Source: Halothiobacillus sp. 35-54-62
GTDB lineage: Bacteria; Pseudomonadota; Gammaproteobacteria; Halothiobacillales; Halothiobacillaceae
Assembly: GCA_002281295.1 (NCBI GenBank)
Contig: NCFS01000009.1
Span: forward strand, 1-59,413
Direction: 5' to 3'
Length of the DNA stretch: 59,413 bases
Below are positions 30,970 to 41,100 of the stretch, in pieces. The position numbers were made by a program, and so were the translations under genes. The stretch's first letter is position 1. The number at the start of each line of letters is the position of its first letter. A model generated the notes under the pieces. It searched no databases, was not told the origin of the DNA, and was given only the letters and a program-made list of their open reading frames with translations.

Positions 30970-30987
30970 GCCCTTGATATCAAGGGC
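30970..30987. promoter_or_regulatory. Perfect 18-bp palindrome
   Basis: GCCCTTGATATCAAGGGC is fully self-complementary, located 33 bp after the SDR stop and about 135 bp before the hydrolase start. No T-run follows, so it is not a standard terminator. A dimeric repressor operator is the simplest reading. A TATAAT at 31018-31023 lies just downstream. Confidence 0.4.
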
Positions 30988-31122
30988 TCGGATGGCCGTT
31001 ATTTTCCTGCCTTCATGTATAATTTACGACGTCAATGAAATTATTGACTAACAGTTTGGTGGGTTTTTCGATTTAATGATTTTTTTAAGTTTTGCGGATT
31101 TTTTGACGGTTGAGTTTTTTCG

Positions 31123-31965
31123 ATGATGGATGCGTTAACCGGGCACAAATTGATGCCCGGAAATCACTGTGTTGTTTTGGCTTTTTCCGGCCTTCGCAGC
31201 ACCTATCTGGAACTGCAGCCCTTGTTAAAACGGTTGAATGCAGAGGGGTATACGGTGTTTGCACCTCACCTGCGCGGGTATGGGTTTTCGCAGGATCCGT
31301 CTACCGGCACCTGGACGGAATGGTTGGCAGAGGCGGTGGCGCATTTTGATGATTTGGCCGCGCGTTATGCGCAGGTGGTGGTGTGTGGTTTGAGTATGGG
31401 CGCAACCCTGGCTCTGGCCGTGGCGGCGGAGCGGGGCAATCGGGTTACGGCGGTGGTGCCCTTGTCCACCACGCTTCATTACGATGGTTGGAATACGCCC
31501 TGGTATCGGTTTTTAAGTCCACTCGGTTATTTCACCCCCTTGCGCCATCGCATGCTGATTCGCGAATCCTCGCCTTTTGGACTGAAAGATGAGCGGTTGC
31601 GCGCATGGATTGAACGACAAGTCGCCGCAGAACCGATTACGGCGGTAGGCGCCTCGGCCTTGTCCTTGCCGGCACTGCATGAGGCCGCTCGATTGATGAA
31701 GCACACGCGTCGCGCGTTGGTGCGGGTCACTGCGCCGGTACAACTGGTACATGCAATTGAAGATGATATTGCGCATATCCGCAGCGCGTACACGGTGCAA
31801 CGCATGGTGCGAAGTCTGGATGTGCGCTTACTTAAACTGGCTAATAGTTACCATATGTTAACCCTGGATTTTGAAAAAGTGGCCGTTGCTAAGATGGTGG
31901 CCGATTTCCTGAATTTTTATATTTCATCCCCTGAATCCAATACCAATGGTGCGTGCAATGAGTGA
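31123..31965 (+). CDS. Alpha/beta hydrolase (esterase/thioesterase-like)
   Basis: Protein of 280 residues. The nucleophile elbow is CGLSMGATLALAV (Ser in GLSMG), the acid is probably in HAIEDDIAH, and the histidine in NSYHMLTLDFEK. The layout resembles carboxylesterases and monoacylglycerol lipases of the EstB type. No signal peptide. It begins a tight operon with ACP, ketosynthase and Rieske genes (8-nt overlap with the ACP), which favours thioester hydrolysis or chain release. The start (ATGATG) is preceded by T-tracts rather than a good ribosome site. Confidence 0.82.
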   Translation: MMDALTGHKLMPGNHCVVLAFSGLRSTYLELQPLLKRLNAEGYTVFAPHLRGYGFSQDPSTGTWTEWLAEAVAHFDDLAARYAQVVVCGLSMGATLALAVAAERGNRVTAVVPLSTTLHYDGWNTPWYRFLSPLGYFTPLRHRMLIRESSPFGLKDERLRAWIERQVAAEPITAVGASALSLPALHEAARLMKHTRRALVRVTAPVQLVHAIEDDIAHIRSAYTVQRMVRSLDVRLLKLANSYHMLTLDFEKVAVAKMVADFLNFYISSPESNTNGACNE

Positions 31966-32194
31966 TATCGAAGAGCAACTCTACCAGTTGTTAATGAAAG
32001 AACTGCCCGTCGCCCGCGAGGGGCTTACCCGTGAGAGCACCCTTGAATCCATTGGATTGGATTCGTTGTCAACCATCGAGTTCATGTTCCAGATTGAAGA
32101 TCATTTTGGGATTCGCTTTGAGCAAACCGGCACGCCGCCGAAAACCTTGGGCGATGTGTTCGATGAGGTTCATGCGAAGCTCGAACATGCCTAA
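31958..32194 (+). CDS. Discrete acyl carrier protein
   Basis: ACP of 78 residues with the phosphopantetheine attachment at Ser36 in IGLDSLSTIEFMFQIEDHFGI. The ATG at 31958 overlaps the hydrolase stop (ATGAGTGA); an in-frame ATG at 31946 adds four residues and is less likely. It is not the housekeeping AcpP (no fabD/fabG context) but a dedicated carrier for this locus, likely loaded by the acyl ligase and used by the FabF-like enzyme encoded next. Confidence 0.92.
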   Translation: MSDIEEQLYQLLMKELPVAREGLTRESTLESIGLDSLSTIEFMFQIEDHFGIRFEQTGTPPKTLGDVFDEVHAKLEHA

Positions 32195-33416
32195 ATTACA
32201 CCGCGTGGTTGTAACCGGCCTGGGCGCCGTAACGGCAATAGGGACCTGGCCTGGCGCCTTGTTCGAGCAGGTGTGTGCGGGATCTTCGGGCATTCGCCTA
32301 TTGCCCGAGCAAACGCCCATGCCGCCCATCCCCATGGCCGCATGGATTGAGTCGGGCATCGATAGCGACCCGAAAACAGCCGCGCATGATCGTGCGACGC
32401 AACTGGCTTTAACCGCAGGGCGGTTAGCGCTGGAAGATGCCGGGTTGCTGGAAGATGGCGTCTTGCGGAGTAAAACGGGGGTTTATGTCGGTACGGGCGC
32501 GGGGCCGAGCGGTACCATGGATCAAACCTATCGTCGGCTCTATGCCGAGCAGCGTGATCGGGTGGCGCCCATGACCCTGCCGCGCGGTATTCATAATGCG
32601 CCCGCCTCGGAATTAGCCATACGGTATGGACTGCGCGATGCAAACAACACCTATTCCATCGCCTGCGCCTCGTCGGCAACGGCCATTGGTGAGGCGATGC
32701 GGGCGATTCGACATGGTTACAGCGCCCGAATTTTAGCAGGAGGCACCGAGTCGCTGCTCAACTACGGCGTCCTGCATGCGTGGCACGCGTTGCGGGCGCA
32801 CGCGGTCATGGCGGATCCCCTGTCGGCCTCCTGTCGTCCGTTTTCGGCGGATCGTGATGGCTTGGTGATGGGCGAGGGCAGCGGTTTTTTAGTGCTGGAA
32901 AGTTTGGATTCCGCCCAGGCGCGGGGTGCAACCATCTGGGCGGAATTGGTCGGATACGGCACCAGTTGCGACGCCAGTCACATCACACATCCAGACTCCT
33001 CTGGTCAAATCGCGGCGATTGGGATGGCGTTGAATGAAGCCGGCATCCCGCCTGCAGCGATTGATTACATTAATGCGCACGGCACGGGTACCTTAGCGGG
33101 CGATACGGTTGAAGCGGCAAGCCTGAATGCGGTTTTTGGAGCGCACATGGCCCGTATTCCCGTCAGCTCGACCAAGGCTGTCCATGGCCATTTGATGGGG
33201 GCGGGTGGCGCGATCGAACTCATCATCAGCGTTTTGGCCATGAATCAGCACATTATTCCGCCCACCGCAAATTGCCGAATACCGGATGCCACCTTGGGCA
33301 TCGATATGGTCGCCGAAGGCGCGCGGCCGGCGCGTATGAATGCCGTGATGTCCAACTCATTTGCGTTTGGCGGCAGCAATGCCGTGTTAATTGCACGAAG
33401 AATGCAGGATCAATAA
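32187..33416 (+). CDS. Beta-ketoacyl-ACP synthase (FabF/KAS II-like)
   Basis: Condensing enzyme of 409 residues from ATG 32187 (MPKLHRVVVTGLGAVTAIG). The Cys-His-His set is complete: Cys160 in SIACASSA, His298 in NAHGTGT, His333 in KAVHGHLMGAGG. The Cys-to-His spacing is 138 residues, a useful reference for the shortened domain in the nearby PKS. The longer in-frame start at 32031 lies within the ACP gene in another frame and is rejected. It overlaps the ACP stop by 8 nt (ATGCCTAA). Confidence 0.93.
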   Translation: MPKLHRVVVTGLGAVTAIGTWPGALFEQVCAGSSGIRLLPEQTPMPPIPMAAWIESGIDSDPKTAAHDRATQLALTAGRLALEDAGLLEDGVLRSKTGVYVGTGAGPSGTMDQTYRRLYAEQRDRVAPMTLPRGIHNAPASELAIRYGLRDANNTYSIACASSATAIGEAMRAIRHGYSARILAGGTESLLNYGVLHAWHALRAHAVMADPLSASCRPFSADRDGLVMGEGSGFLVLESLDSAQARGATIWAELVGYGTSCDASHITHPDSSGQIAAIGMALNEAGIPPAAIDYINAHGTGTLAGDTVEAASLNAVFGAHMARIPVSSTKAVHGHLMGAGGAIELIISVLAMNQHIIPPTANCRIPDATLGIDMVAEGARPARMNAVMSNSFAFGGSNAVLIARRMQDQ

Positions 33417-34594
33417 TGTCGTCGGTGACTGAAATGACGAACCTGTCCGTCGATACGCGGGTGTCCCCCACGGATCAAGTCGACCATGCTATCGTCCTGC
33501 CGATTGATTGGTATTTTGACCCGGATATTTATGCCCGGGAAATCAAAGTACTGTTTGAATCGGGGCTGCAGTATGTCGGTCATGAGCTGATGGTACCGAA
33601 GGTCGGCGATTTCAAAACCCTGGAACGGTTTGAACATGCGCAAATGCTGGTCAGGCAGGCTGATGGTGGCGTCAGTCTGATCAGCAATATTTGCCGCCAT
33701 CGTCAAGCGTTGATGCTGGAAGGCGCAGGCGCATTGCCGCATCAACGGATATCTTGCCCGCTGCATCGTTGGGTTTATGGCGCCGACGGACAACTGCTGG
33801 CCGCACCGCAGTTCGCTCAAAACCCGTGCTTGCACCTGGCACGCACCGAGCTACACAATTGGCGCGGATTACTGTTCCAGGGCGATATGGAGGATACACC
33901 GCATTTTGACGATATTCCCCTCGCGGAATATTTTGACTTCAGCGGTTATTCGTTGGATCGCGTCGAAATGACGGATTACCCCTTCAACTGGAAAACCTTT
34001 ATTGAGGTTTATCTGGAGGACTATCACGTGGGCGTGATCCATCCGGGGCTTAAAAAATTTGTTTCCTGCCACAATTTGGAATGGTCCTATGGAGCGCGCT
34101 GGTCGATGCAAACCGTGGGGCTCAACCCACAGTGGGGTAATTCGCGCTCAGCACCTTATCGCCAGTGGCAAGATGAACTCAACCGGCGGCATGCCGAAGA
34201 CTCAAGTGCTTACCCGTTTGGCGCGATCTGGTTCACCTACTATCCCGGATTAATGATTGAATGGTATCCCGATGTATTGGTGATTTCGACCATTCAACCC
34301 ACGGGTATTGGGCAGTGCCGCAACATGGTTGAATATTACTATCCTGCCGATATTGTCGCCCACCAGCGCGGACTGATAGAAGCACAACAAAGTGCGTACC
34401 ACGAAACTGCCGTTGAGGATGAAGTGATCTGCATCAAAATGCAGCAAGGTCGACGCGCCCTATACCGGGACGGCAAAAACGAAACCGGCCCCTACCAAAG
34501 CCCGCTTGAAGATGGTATGCGACATTTCCATCGATTTCTGCGTAAAAACATTGATTCAAAGACGACTGTAATGGCTCAGATTTCGATCAAGTGA
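33416..34594 (+). CDS. Rieske non-heme iron oxygenase, alpha-subunit type
   Basis: Ring-hydroxylating-dioxygenase-like protein of 392 residues. The Rieske cluster ligands are Cys93-His95 (ICRHRQ) and Cys114-His117 (SCPLHRW); the mononuclear iron site includes EDYHVGVIHPG, giving two His. The start ATG overlaps the ketosynthase stop by one base (TAATG). No ferredoxin, reductase or beta subunit is encoded nearby, so generic electron partners must be used. In this lipid/polyketide setting it more likely hydroxylates or desaturates an acyl chain than degrades an aromatic. Confidence 0.9.
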   Translation: MSSVTEMTNLSVDTRVSPTDQVDHAIVLPIDWYFDPDIYAREIKVLFESGLQYVGHELMVPKVGDFKTLERFEHAQMLVRQADGGVSLISNICRHRQALMLEGAGALPHQRISCPLHRWVYGADGQLLAAPQFAQNPCLHLARTELHNWRGLLFQGDMEDTPHFDDIPLAEYFDFSGYSLDRVEMTDYPFNWKTFIEVYLEDYHVGVIHPGLKKFVSCHNLEWSYGARWSMQTVGLNPQWGNSRSAPYRQWQDELNRRHAEDSSAYPFGAIWFTYYPGLMIEWYPDVLVISTIQPTGIGQCRNMVEYYYPADIVAHQRGLIEAQQSAYHETAVEDEVICIKMQQGRRALYRDGKNETGPYQSPLEDGMRHFHRFLRKNIDSKTTVMAQISIK

Positions 34595-34627
34595 TACGGC
34601 GCACTCACCTAGGGTTGACCCCGATAC

Positions 34628-34927
34628 TGTAGGAGGGGATTCATCCCCGACAGCACAGCCAAACGTGCCCACCGAAGTCCTCCGAACCTACGATACGGCG
34701 TTAGGCCGCGTTCACCGCGTCGGGGTTGAAACCCCTCCTGCAGCCGGGCATCCCCAATCGACGCACCCATAGTCGGGGCGGTATTTTGTAGGAGGGGATT
34801 CATCCCCGACACGGTGCCCGATGAGGCGAGCACGGTTCAGGGCTTTTACTCAGGCTTTGACAGGGCGGTTCGGGATGCTGCGGCCGAGTTCGGTGCCGAC
34901 CTTGTCGGGGATGGCTCTCCTCCTGTA
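34628..34927. repeat. Four REP-like repeats in alternating orientation
   Basis: Forward copies at 34628-34651 and 34787-34810 are identical over 24 bp, each starting TGTAGGAGGGG with the palindromic core GGGGATTCATCCCC. Inverted, diverged copies lie at 34719-34742 (GTCGGGGTTGAAACCCCTCC, then TGCA) and 34904-34927 (GTCGGGGATGGCTCTCCTCC, then TGTA). The forward-reverse-forward-reverse order is like proteobacterial REP/BIME clusters. A matching RAYT transposase is not present in the window. Confidence 0.8.
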
Positions 34928-34982
34928 AATATCCGCACTGCAGCACAGAAAATCGTTTTGTACCCGCGTCCCTTTTAACCTC

Positions 34983-35038
34983 TTCGCGCGGGATCCCATC
35001 CAGAATCATCCTGGATGGGCAGGATTCCCTTGCGCGAA
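34983..35038. terminator. Long imperfect hairpin, possible terminator
   Basis: Inner stem CCCATCCAG / CTGGATGGG (9 bp, 7-base loop), then an internal loop, GGGA / TCCC, another small loop, and an outer stem TTCGCGC / GCGCGAA. About 20 pairs in all. No T-run follows, so it may be a rho-dependent or processing element, or an operator, rather than a classic intrinsic terminator. Confidence 0.45.
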
Positions 35039-35085
35039 ATATCAAATCCAGGAAGCTTCAAGCGTTTAATCGAATCTATTCAGAT

Positions 35086-35091
35086 TATAAT
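35086..35091 (+). promoter_or_regulatory. Candidate -10 element upstream of the PKS
   Basis: TATAAT lying 78 bp before the PKS ATG. The matching -35 is poor (CGTTTA at 17-bp spacing), so an activator may be needed. Proposed only because the gap otherwise lacks a promoter for a seven-kilobase gene. Confidence 0.3.
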
Positions 35092-35168
35092 GAACCCGGT
35101 ACTGAGTAATATTCCCCAGTTGCTCATTGAGTGTGTATGGGTTTTTTAAAATTAACTAATTGTTTTAA

Positions 35169-38100
35169 ATGAATTATAAGAAAAAAATTCGCAATCGATT
35201 CACAGATGATGACCTTGCTGTTATTGGTATGGCATTTCGTTTCCCAGGCGACATAACTGATGTTGATGTGCTTTGGGATGCCTTGATGGCGGGTCAGGAT
35301 TTGGTGACTGAGGTACCCGCTGAGCGGTTTGGTACCCGGTTTTATCAGCATGATCGGCGAGATGAGCAGGGCCGTAGCGTAACGTTTAAAGCCGGTGTGG
35401 TTGAAAAAATCACTGATTTTGATCCTGCTTTTTTTGGCATTTCACCTCGTGAAGCACTCAAAATGGATCCGCAGCAGCGGATCCTCCTGGAACTCACCTG
35501 GCATGCGCTGGAGGATGCGGGTGTCTTGCCAGAGCGGATAGCGAGCACCCAATGCGGTGTGTTTGTGGGTGTTTCGGCATTGGATTACGGCACGCGCACG
35601 CTCGATGATCTGGCGGCAATGAACGCCTATTCCATGCTGGGCAGCACGTTGAGTATCGCGGCGAATCGAATTTCCTTTATTTATGATTTGCATGGCCCCA
35701 GCTTGTCGATTGATACGGCCTGTTCGTCCTCCCTGGTGGCTTTGCATACCGCCTGTGAATCGCTTAAGCGGGGGGAATGTGAGACCGCACTGGTGGGTGG
35801 GGTGAATTTACTGGCGCATCCCTATCCGTTTGTTGGGTTTTCCCATGCGTCGATGTTGTCGAAAGATGGACGTTCTAAATCCTTTGCGGCCGATGCCAAT
35901 GGTTATGTGCGCGCCGAAGGCGGTGCCGTGTTGTTGATCAAGCCCCTTCGGGCAGCGCAGCGGGATGGAAATCGTATTCATACGGTGATCCGGGCTACGG
36001 GTACCAACGCGGATGGTGGGCAAAAAACCGGAATTACGATGCCGAGTGCCGAAGGGCAAATGCGTTTGTTGCCGCACGGTACGGGGACGGCGGTTGGTGA
36101 CCCGATCGAAATTCAGGCGATTGGTTCGGTTTATGGTGCCGCACGACTGCCGGACAACCCCTTGCCTGTCGGTTCGATCAAATCGAACCTGGGTCATATG
36201 GAGCCTGCGTCCGGCATGGCGGGGCTGGTCAAGGCGATATTGACGCTCAAGCATCAGCAGATTCCGCCGTCCATTCATGCCGATATTTTGAATCCGCAGT
36301 TGGCGTTGGATGAGCAGCACATTCATATCGTGCGCAGCCCGCTTTTATTCCCTGCCCAAAACCGCCCTTTACGTGCTGCGGTGAATTCATTCGGTTTTGG
36401 CGGTACCAATGCACACGTTATTATCGAGGCTGCGCCTTCATCGCTCGTGGTTTCTTCGACGAAAACGCCCCAGTCGCGCCACTGCCCCTCATTGGTGTTG
36501 AGTGCCAAAGATGCGGCCATATTTCCGGATATGGCGAATGCTTATGCGGATTTGATCGAAGCGCAACCGGAAAACTATGCCGTGATCGCCAACAATGCGG
36601 CAGGCCATCGTCAATGGTTGCCCAGTCGTTTGGCGGTCATGGGTGAAACGCCTGCTGTGATCGTGCAGCGGTTACGCGATTTTGCGATGCAAGTCGATGC
36701 CATCAATCCGCCGCGGGGTATCGTGCTTGAGACGGCATTGCCTCATTCAAACCTGAAAAATCGTTGCGCGTTTGTGTATGCCGGTAACGGGGCGCAGTGG
36801 CAGGGCATGGGGCTTGCGTTAATGCAGGAATCTCCGCTTTTTGCTCGAAAAATTCGCGCACTTGATCGCCTGATGAAACCGCTGATTGGCTTTTCACTCA
36901 TTAAGGAACTTCGTGCCAGTCCCGCGTCAGGCCGCATGAATGAAACGGCAGTGGCTCAACCGTTATTGTTTGCCATTCAGGTGGCGCTGACTGAATTACT
37001 TCGCGCAGAAGGCATCACGGCCGAGGCCTATACCGGCCACAGCGTGGGCGAGATTGCGGCTGCGTGGGCAGCCGGTTGTCTAACGCTCGAAGATGCGGCC
37101 AAAGTGGTGGCTGTTCGCAGTCGTGCCCAGGCGAAAACGGCGGGCAGTGGGCGGATGATGGCCGCCGCAGTTCTCCCCGATGAGCTGGCTCAAACGCTTG
37201 AATTGCTTGAAATTGAAACGCACGCTTGTGTGATTGCCGGATTTAATGCGCCCAAATCGCTGACGTTGGTGGGCGCTGAACCTGTATTGGTCGTCTTGAA
37301 TGACTACTGGGCGCAAGCCGGGGTATTCGCGCGATTGCTGGATTTGGATTATGCCTTTCACAGCTCGGCCATGGCGCCGATTGCCGAAGAGATCACCACC
37401 AATCTGGCCGATTTAACCCCCCAATCAGGCACAGGTTGTTTCGTGTCGACCGTGACCGGCAATCAGCATTCAGGCGAAAACCTGGGCGCAGATTACTGGT
37501 GGCACAACGTGCGTGAGCCGGTACAGTTCGCATCTGCCCTATCCACGCTGATTGATGATGGTTTTACCGTATTTGTCGAAATCAGCCCGCATGCCATCTT
37601 GCAGCGATACCTCATACAAGGCGCCGAGCACAAGAATGTCCCCATACGGGCAGTGCCCCTGGCGCGGCAAAATGCCGATGGTTTGCTGGATATTTGCGAG
37701 GCCGTCTTGCGCATCAAGCTGCACCTTGGGCCGACTGATTTCGCTACGGGTAAAAAAATTCCATTTATCGACCTGCCCAAGTATCCCTGGCAGCGCCAAC
37801 GCTATTGGGCGACCGAGACCAGCGAAGGGTACAACCTGATTCTGCGTGATCGAATCCACCCCCTGTTGGGTTACCCGCTCACAGAAGCCCCGCTCGGTTG
37901 GGAAAACATTCTCGATCCGGAAGTCCTGCCGTATTTGGCGGATCATCAAGTCGATGGCGCCGTCGTCCTGCCTGGCGCGGCGTATGTTGAAATGGCCCTG
38001 GCGGCTGCCAAACTCGGCTTGGGCTGGGAAGACACAGAATTGCGCGCGCTGGAAATTCGTCATCCGCTGGTGTTTGAGGCAGGGCAGAGCCGCACGGTAC

Positions 38101-41100
38101 GCACCCGTATTTTTGGCCTTGATCATCGTTTTTCGATTCAAAGTCGCCGACGCTTAAGTGAGGATGAATGGATTGAGCATGCGGTAGGGCAGGTGCGTGA
38201 GGCGGGCGATCCTGGCCTGCATCGGCTGATTGATTTACCGCAGCTCAGCGATGCGGTGGTGGTAGACGCTGCCACCCATTATCGTCAAGCCTCAGCCTTG
38301 GGCTTGAATTATGGCGCGAGTTTTCAGGGGATCAGTGCACTGACTTTATTCGGTCATACTGTATTGGCCTCACTGAACCTGCCGCAGTCGGTGCAGACGG
38401 ACGAGGCTCATATCCTGCATCCTGCGCTACTGGATTTGTGCTTCCAATCCCTGTTGGCCCTGGTTGCCCAAGAGCCACAGCAAGCGGGGGCAACCTATCT
38501 GCCGGTGCAAATTGGCCGATTGATTTCTCCGCATGGCACCCTGAAGCCCAGCCATTTGCATGGGGAAATCAAACGCCTCAGCGCCCACTCGGTCGTGGCG
38601 GATTTCTCGCTGCTGGCGGCGGATGGCCGCGTGATTACCCAGTTATCCGATTGTCGTTTCCGCGCGGCACATTTTTCAACCGGCCGCGCCCGGCCGCCTT
38701 TGTGGGTAACCGAACGTTTACCCTTGCGTCCACACGGCGTGAGTTCCCGATTAAGTGCCTGCTTACCGTCCATCAGGGCGCAAACCGCACCCAGTCAAGG
38801 CACCATCCTGCGCCAGCGCTATCATGAAGAAATTCGTCCTCTTCTGGATGCGTTAGTCATCGCCTATGCGTATGAATCTGTGCGCACCCTGGCCGATGAG
38901 CAGGGCGTTTTGCCCCCAACGAGCCCAGCCGCGCAGTCGTTATACATCGGGTTGTTGGCGCAATTATCGACCCAGGGTTATATTCAGGGTTACATCCAGG
39001 GTCATACCCAAGCCGATGTGATCGGGTCCGAGATTCGTCTCGCTGCTGCGCCACCATCAGGTACCGATATCTGGACGTTACTGAATCACGATTATCCCGA
39101 AGCCAATGCCGAAGCGACCTTAATCGCCCGGCTGGGCGCGCGGTTAACCCGCGTGTTGATGGGGCAGTCCGAGATGAGCATTTTCGCCCGCGAAATGGCG
39201 CAAAGTGCCTTGTTTAACCAATGGCAAACGGAAGGCCTGGTTCAGGTGGGCGGCGGATTGCTTGCCACGAATTTTTGGCGTGGTTTGGGGTATTGGGCGC
39301 AGCAATCGGATAATTCACTGTTACGCGTGCTACAAATCGGCGGCAATCCGATCCATACCGTGGCGCAGCTCCGCATCCATTTGCCGTCGCTTGGGTTATC
39401 CGTAGTGGCGACCACGCCCAATCAGGAAGCGTTTGCCTCATGGCCAACCGATGATCCCCAGCACCTCACGTTGATCCCTTGGACACAGTGCGTACAAAAA
39501 CTTGCGCAGGCTGAGTTGGCCGATTTTGATGTGGTGTGGATCGATGGGGCCCTGTCGGCAGAGGAATGGCCCGAGGTTGCTGACCTTGGCCGTGCGGCAG
39601 CGGGCGGCCTGGCTGTCATCCAACAGCCCGCCCATGCGCTGTATCTGGATTTTATTTCGGGCCTGGCCGCACACCGCGAAGATTCGGCTCAGGATGAGTC
39701 GATGTTTGAATCGTCCGTCAGGGCGCAGCGCCTGGGCTCACTGCTTGCCAACGATACCGAGGTTCAATTTGAGTCAGGTGATGTGCAGCGCATGGGCATG
39801 TCGCTGGCGATAACGCCGTTGGGCGATTCAACTGTCGGGCAAGCGACCGACACAAATGCCAATAACGCCCCCCCACAAAGCGACACTGTCGTGGCCTTAA
39901 ATGCGGCCGGGCAAGATCTGGCACACCGGCTGGAAATGGCAACGATCAAATCAACTGAACCCACTGCCACAGTGTTTATTCACGGTGCATGGACGGGTAG
40001 CGGAGACTTGAATACCGAGACCGTTCACTCAGCCACGCAATTCTTAAGCCTGTTGCAGCAGTGGGGCGCCCACGAATCTTCGCAGCCCATCTATTTGGTT
40101 CTGCCCTTTGGTGCGCTCGACAATACCGACGATGCGCAGAGTTGCCCGGTGAACGCGGCGCTCTGGGGTATGGCACGGGTGGCGATGAATGAACAACCGT
40201 CGTTAAATCTCTATTTAATCGACCCGCGCGGTGATTGGACTGATGCCGCTTTCCACACTCGATTATTGGCGGCGCTCAGTACAGAGTCGCCCGAGCGTGA
40301 GCTGATTCTCACGGCCACTGCAACCCATACGCTTCGTGCGGTAACTGCCAGCACAGAGCCATCTGCACCCAGGGTTACACCCCGTGTTGATCGAGGGGAA
40401 CCACGTTACCAATTGGGCTTTACCGTGCCGGGACAACTGCGTCATTTGCATTGGCAGGCGATGAGCGAACGGGCGCTGGCAGACGATGAAGTCGAGCTGC
40501 GTGTGCATGCGGTCGGCTTGAATTTCCGCGATGTCATGTTTGCCATGGGCTTACTCGGTGATGAAGCGGTTGAAAACGGCTTTTCGGGCGCGAGTCTGGG
40601 CCTGGAATGCGCAGGCATCATCACCCGGGTTGGGGCAAAGGTCACGCATGTGGCGGTGGGCGATGCGGTTCTGGGGTTTGGCCCGCAATGTTTTGCCAGC
40701 CATGTGGTGACGCGCGGCAATGCCGTGGCCAAAATGCCCGAGCAGTGGCAATTCACCGAAGCGGCGACCATCCCTACGGTATTTTTTACCGTGTATTACG
40801 CGCTGGTCGAAATGGCGCGGCTGCGTGCGGGTGAACGGGTACTCATTCATGGTGGTGCAGGGGGCGTGGGCATCGCCGCCATCCAGCTCGCACAGCATTT
40901 GGGTGCGGAAATCTTCGCCACTGCAGGCAGCGATGAAAAACGCGAGTTTTTGCGGCTGATGGGTGTGCGGCATATTTACAGTTCGCGGGATCTGCATTTT
41001 GCCGAGCAAATTCTGGCCGATACACAAGGCGCGGGCATCGACGTGGTGCTCAACTCGCTGGCAGGAGAAGCGATTGAGCGTAATTTGGATGTACTTCGCC

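Larger units (their letters stand above)
34595..35168. other. 574-bp non-coding gap before the PKS
   Basis: No supportable gene. It contains four REP-like repeats (34628-34927), a long imperfect hairpin (34983-35038), and a TATAAT at 35086-35091 about 80 bp before the PKS start. It separates the Rieske operon from the PKS operon, both on the plus strand, so the PKS probably has its own promoter. Confidence 0.6.

Noticed and set aside
32031..32186. N-terminal extension of the ketosynthase
   Set aside because: The first 52 codons lie within the ACP gene in another frame; the family N-terminus begins at 32187 with VVVTGLGAVT.
33272..33415. N-terminal extension of the Rieske oxygenase
   Set aside because: Overlaps the ketosynthase C-terminus out of frame and shows no family similarity; ATG 33416 fits the operon overlap.
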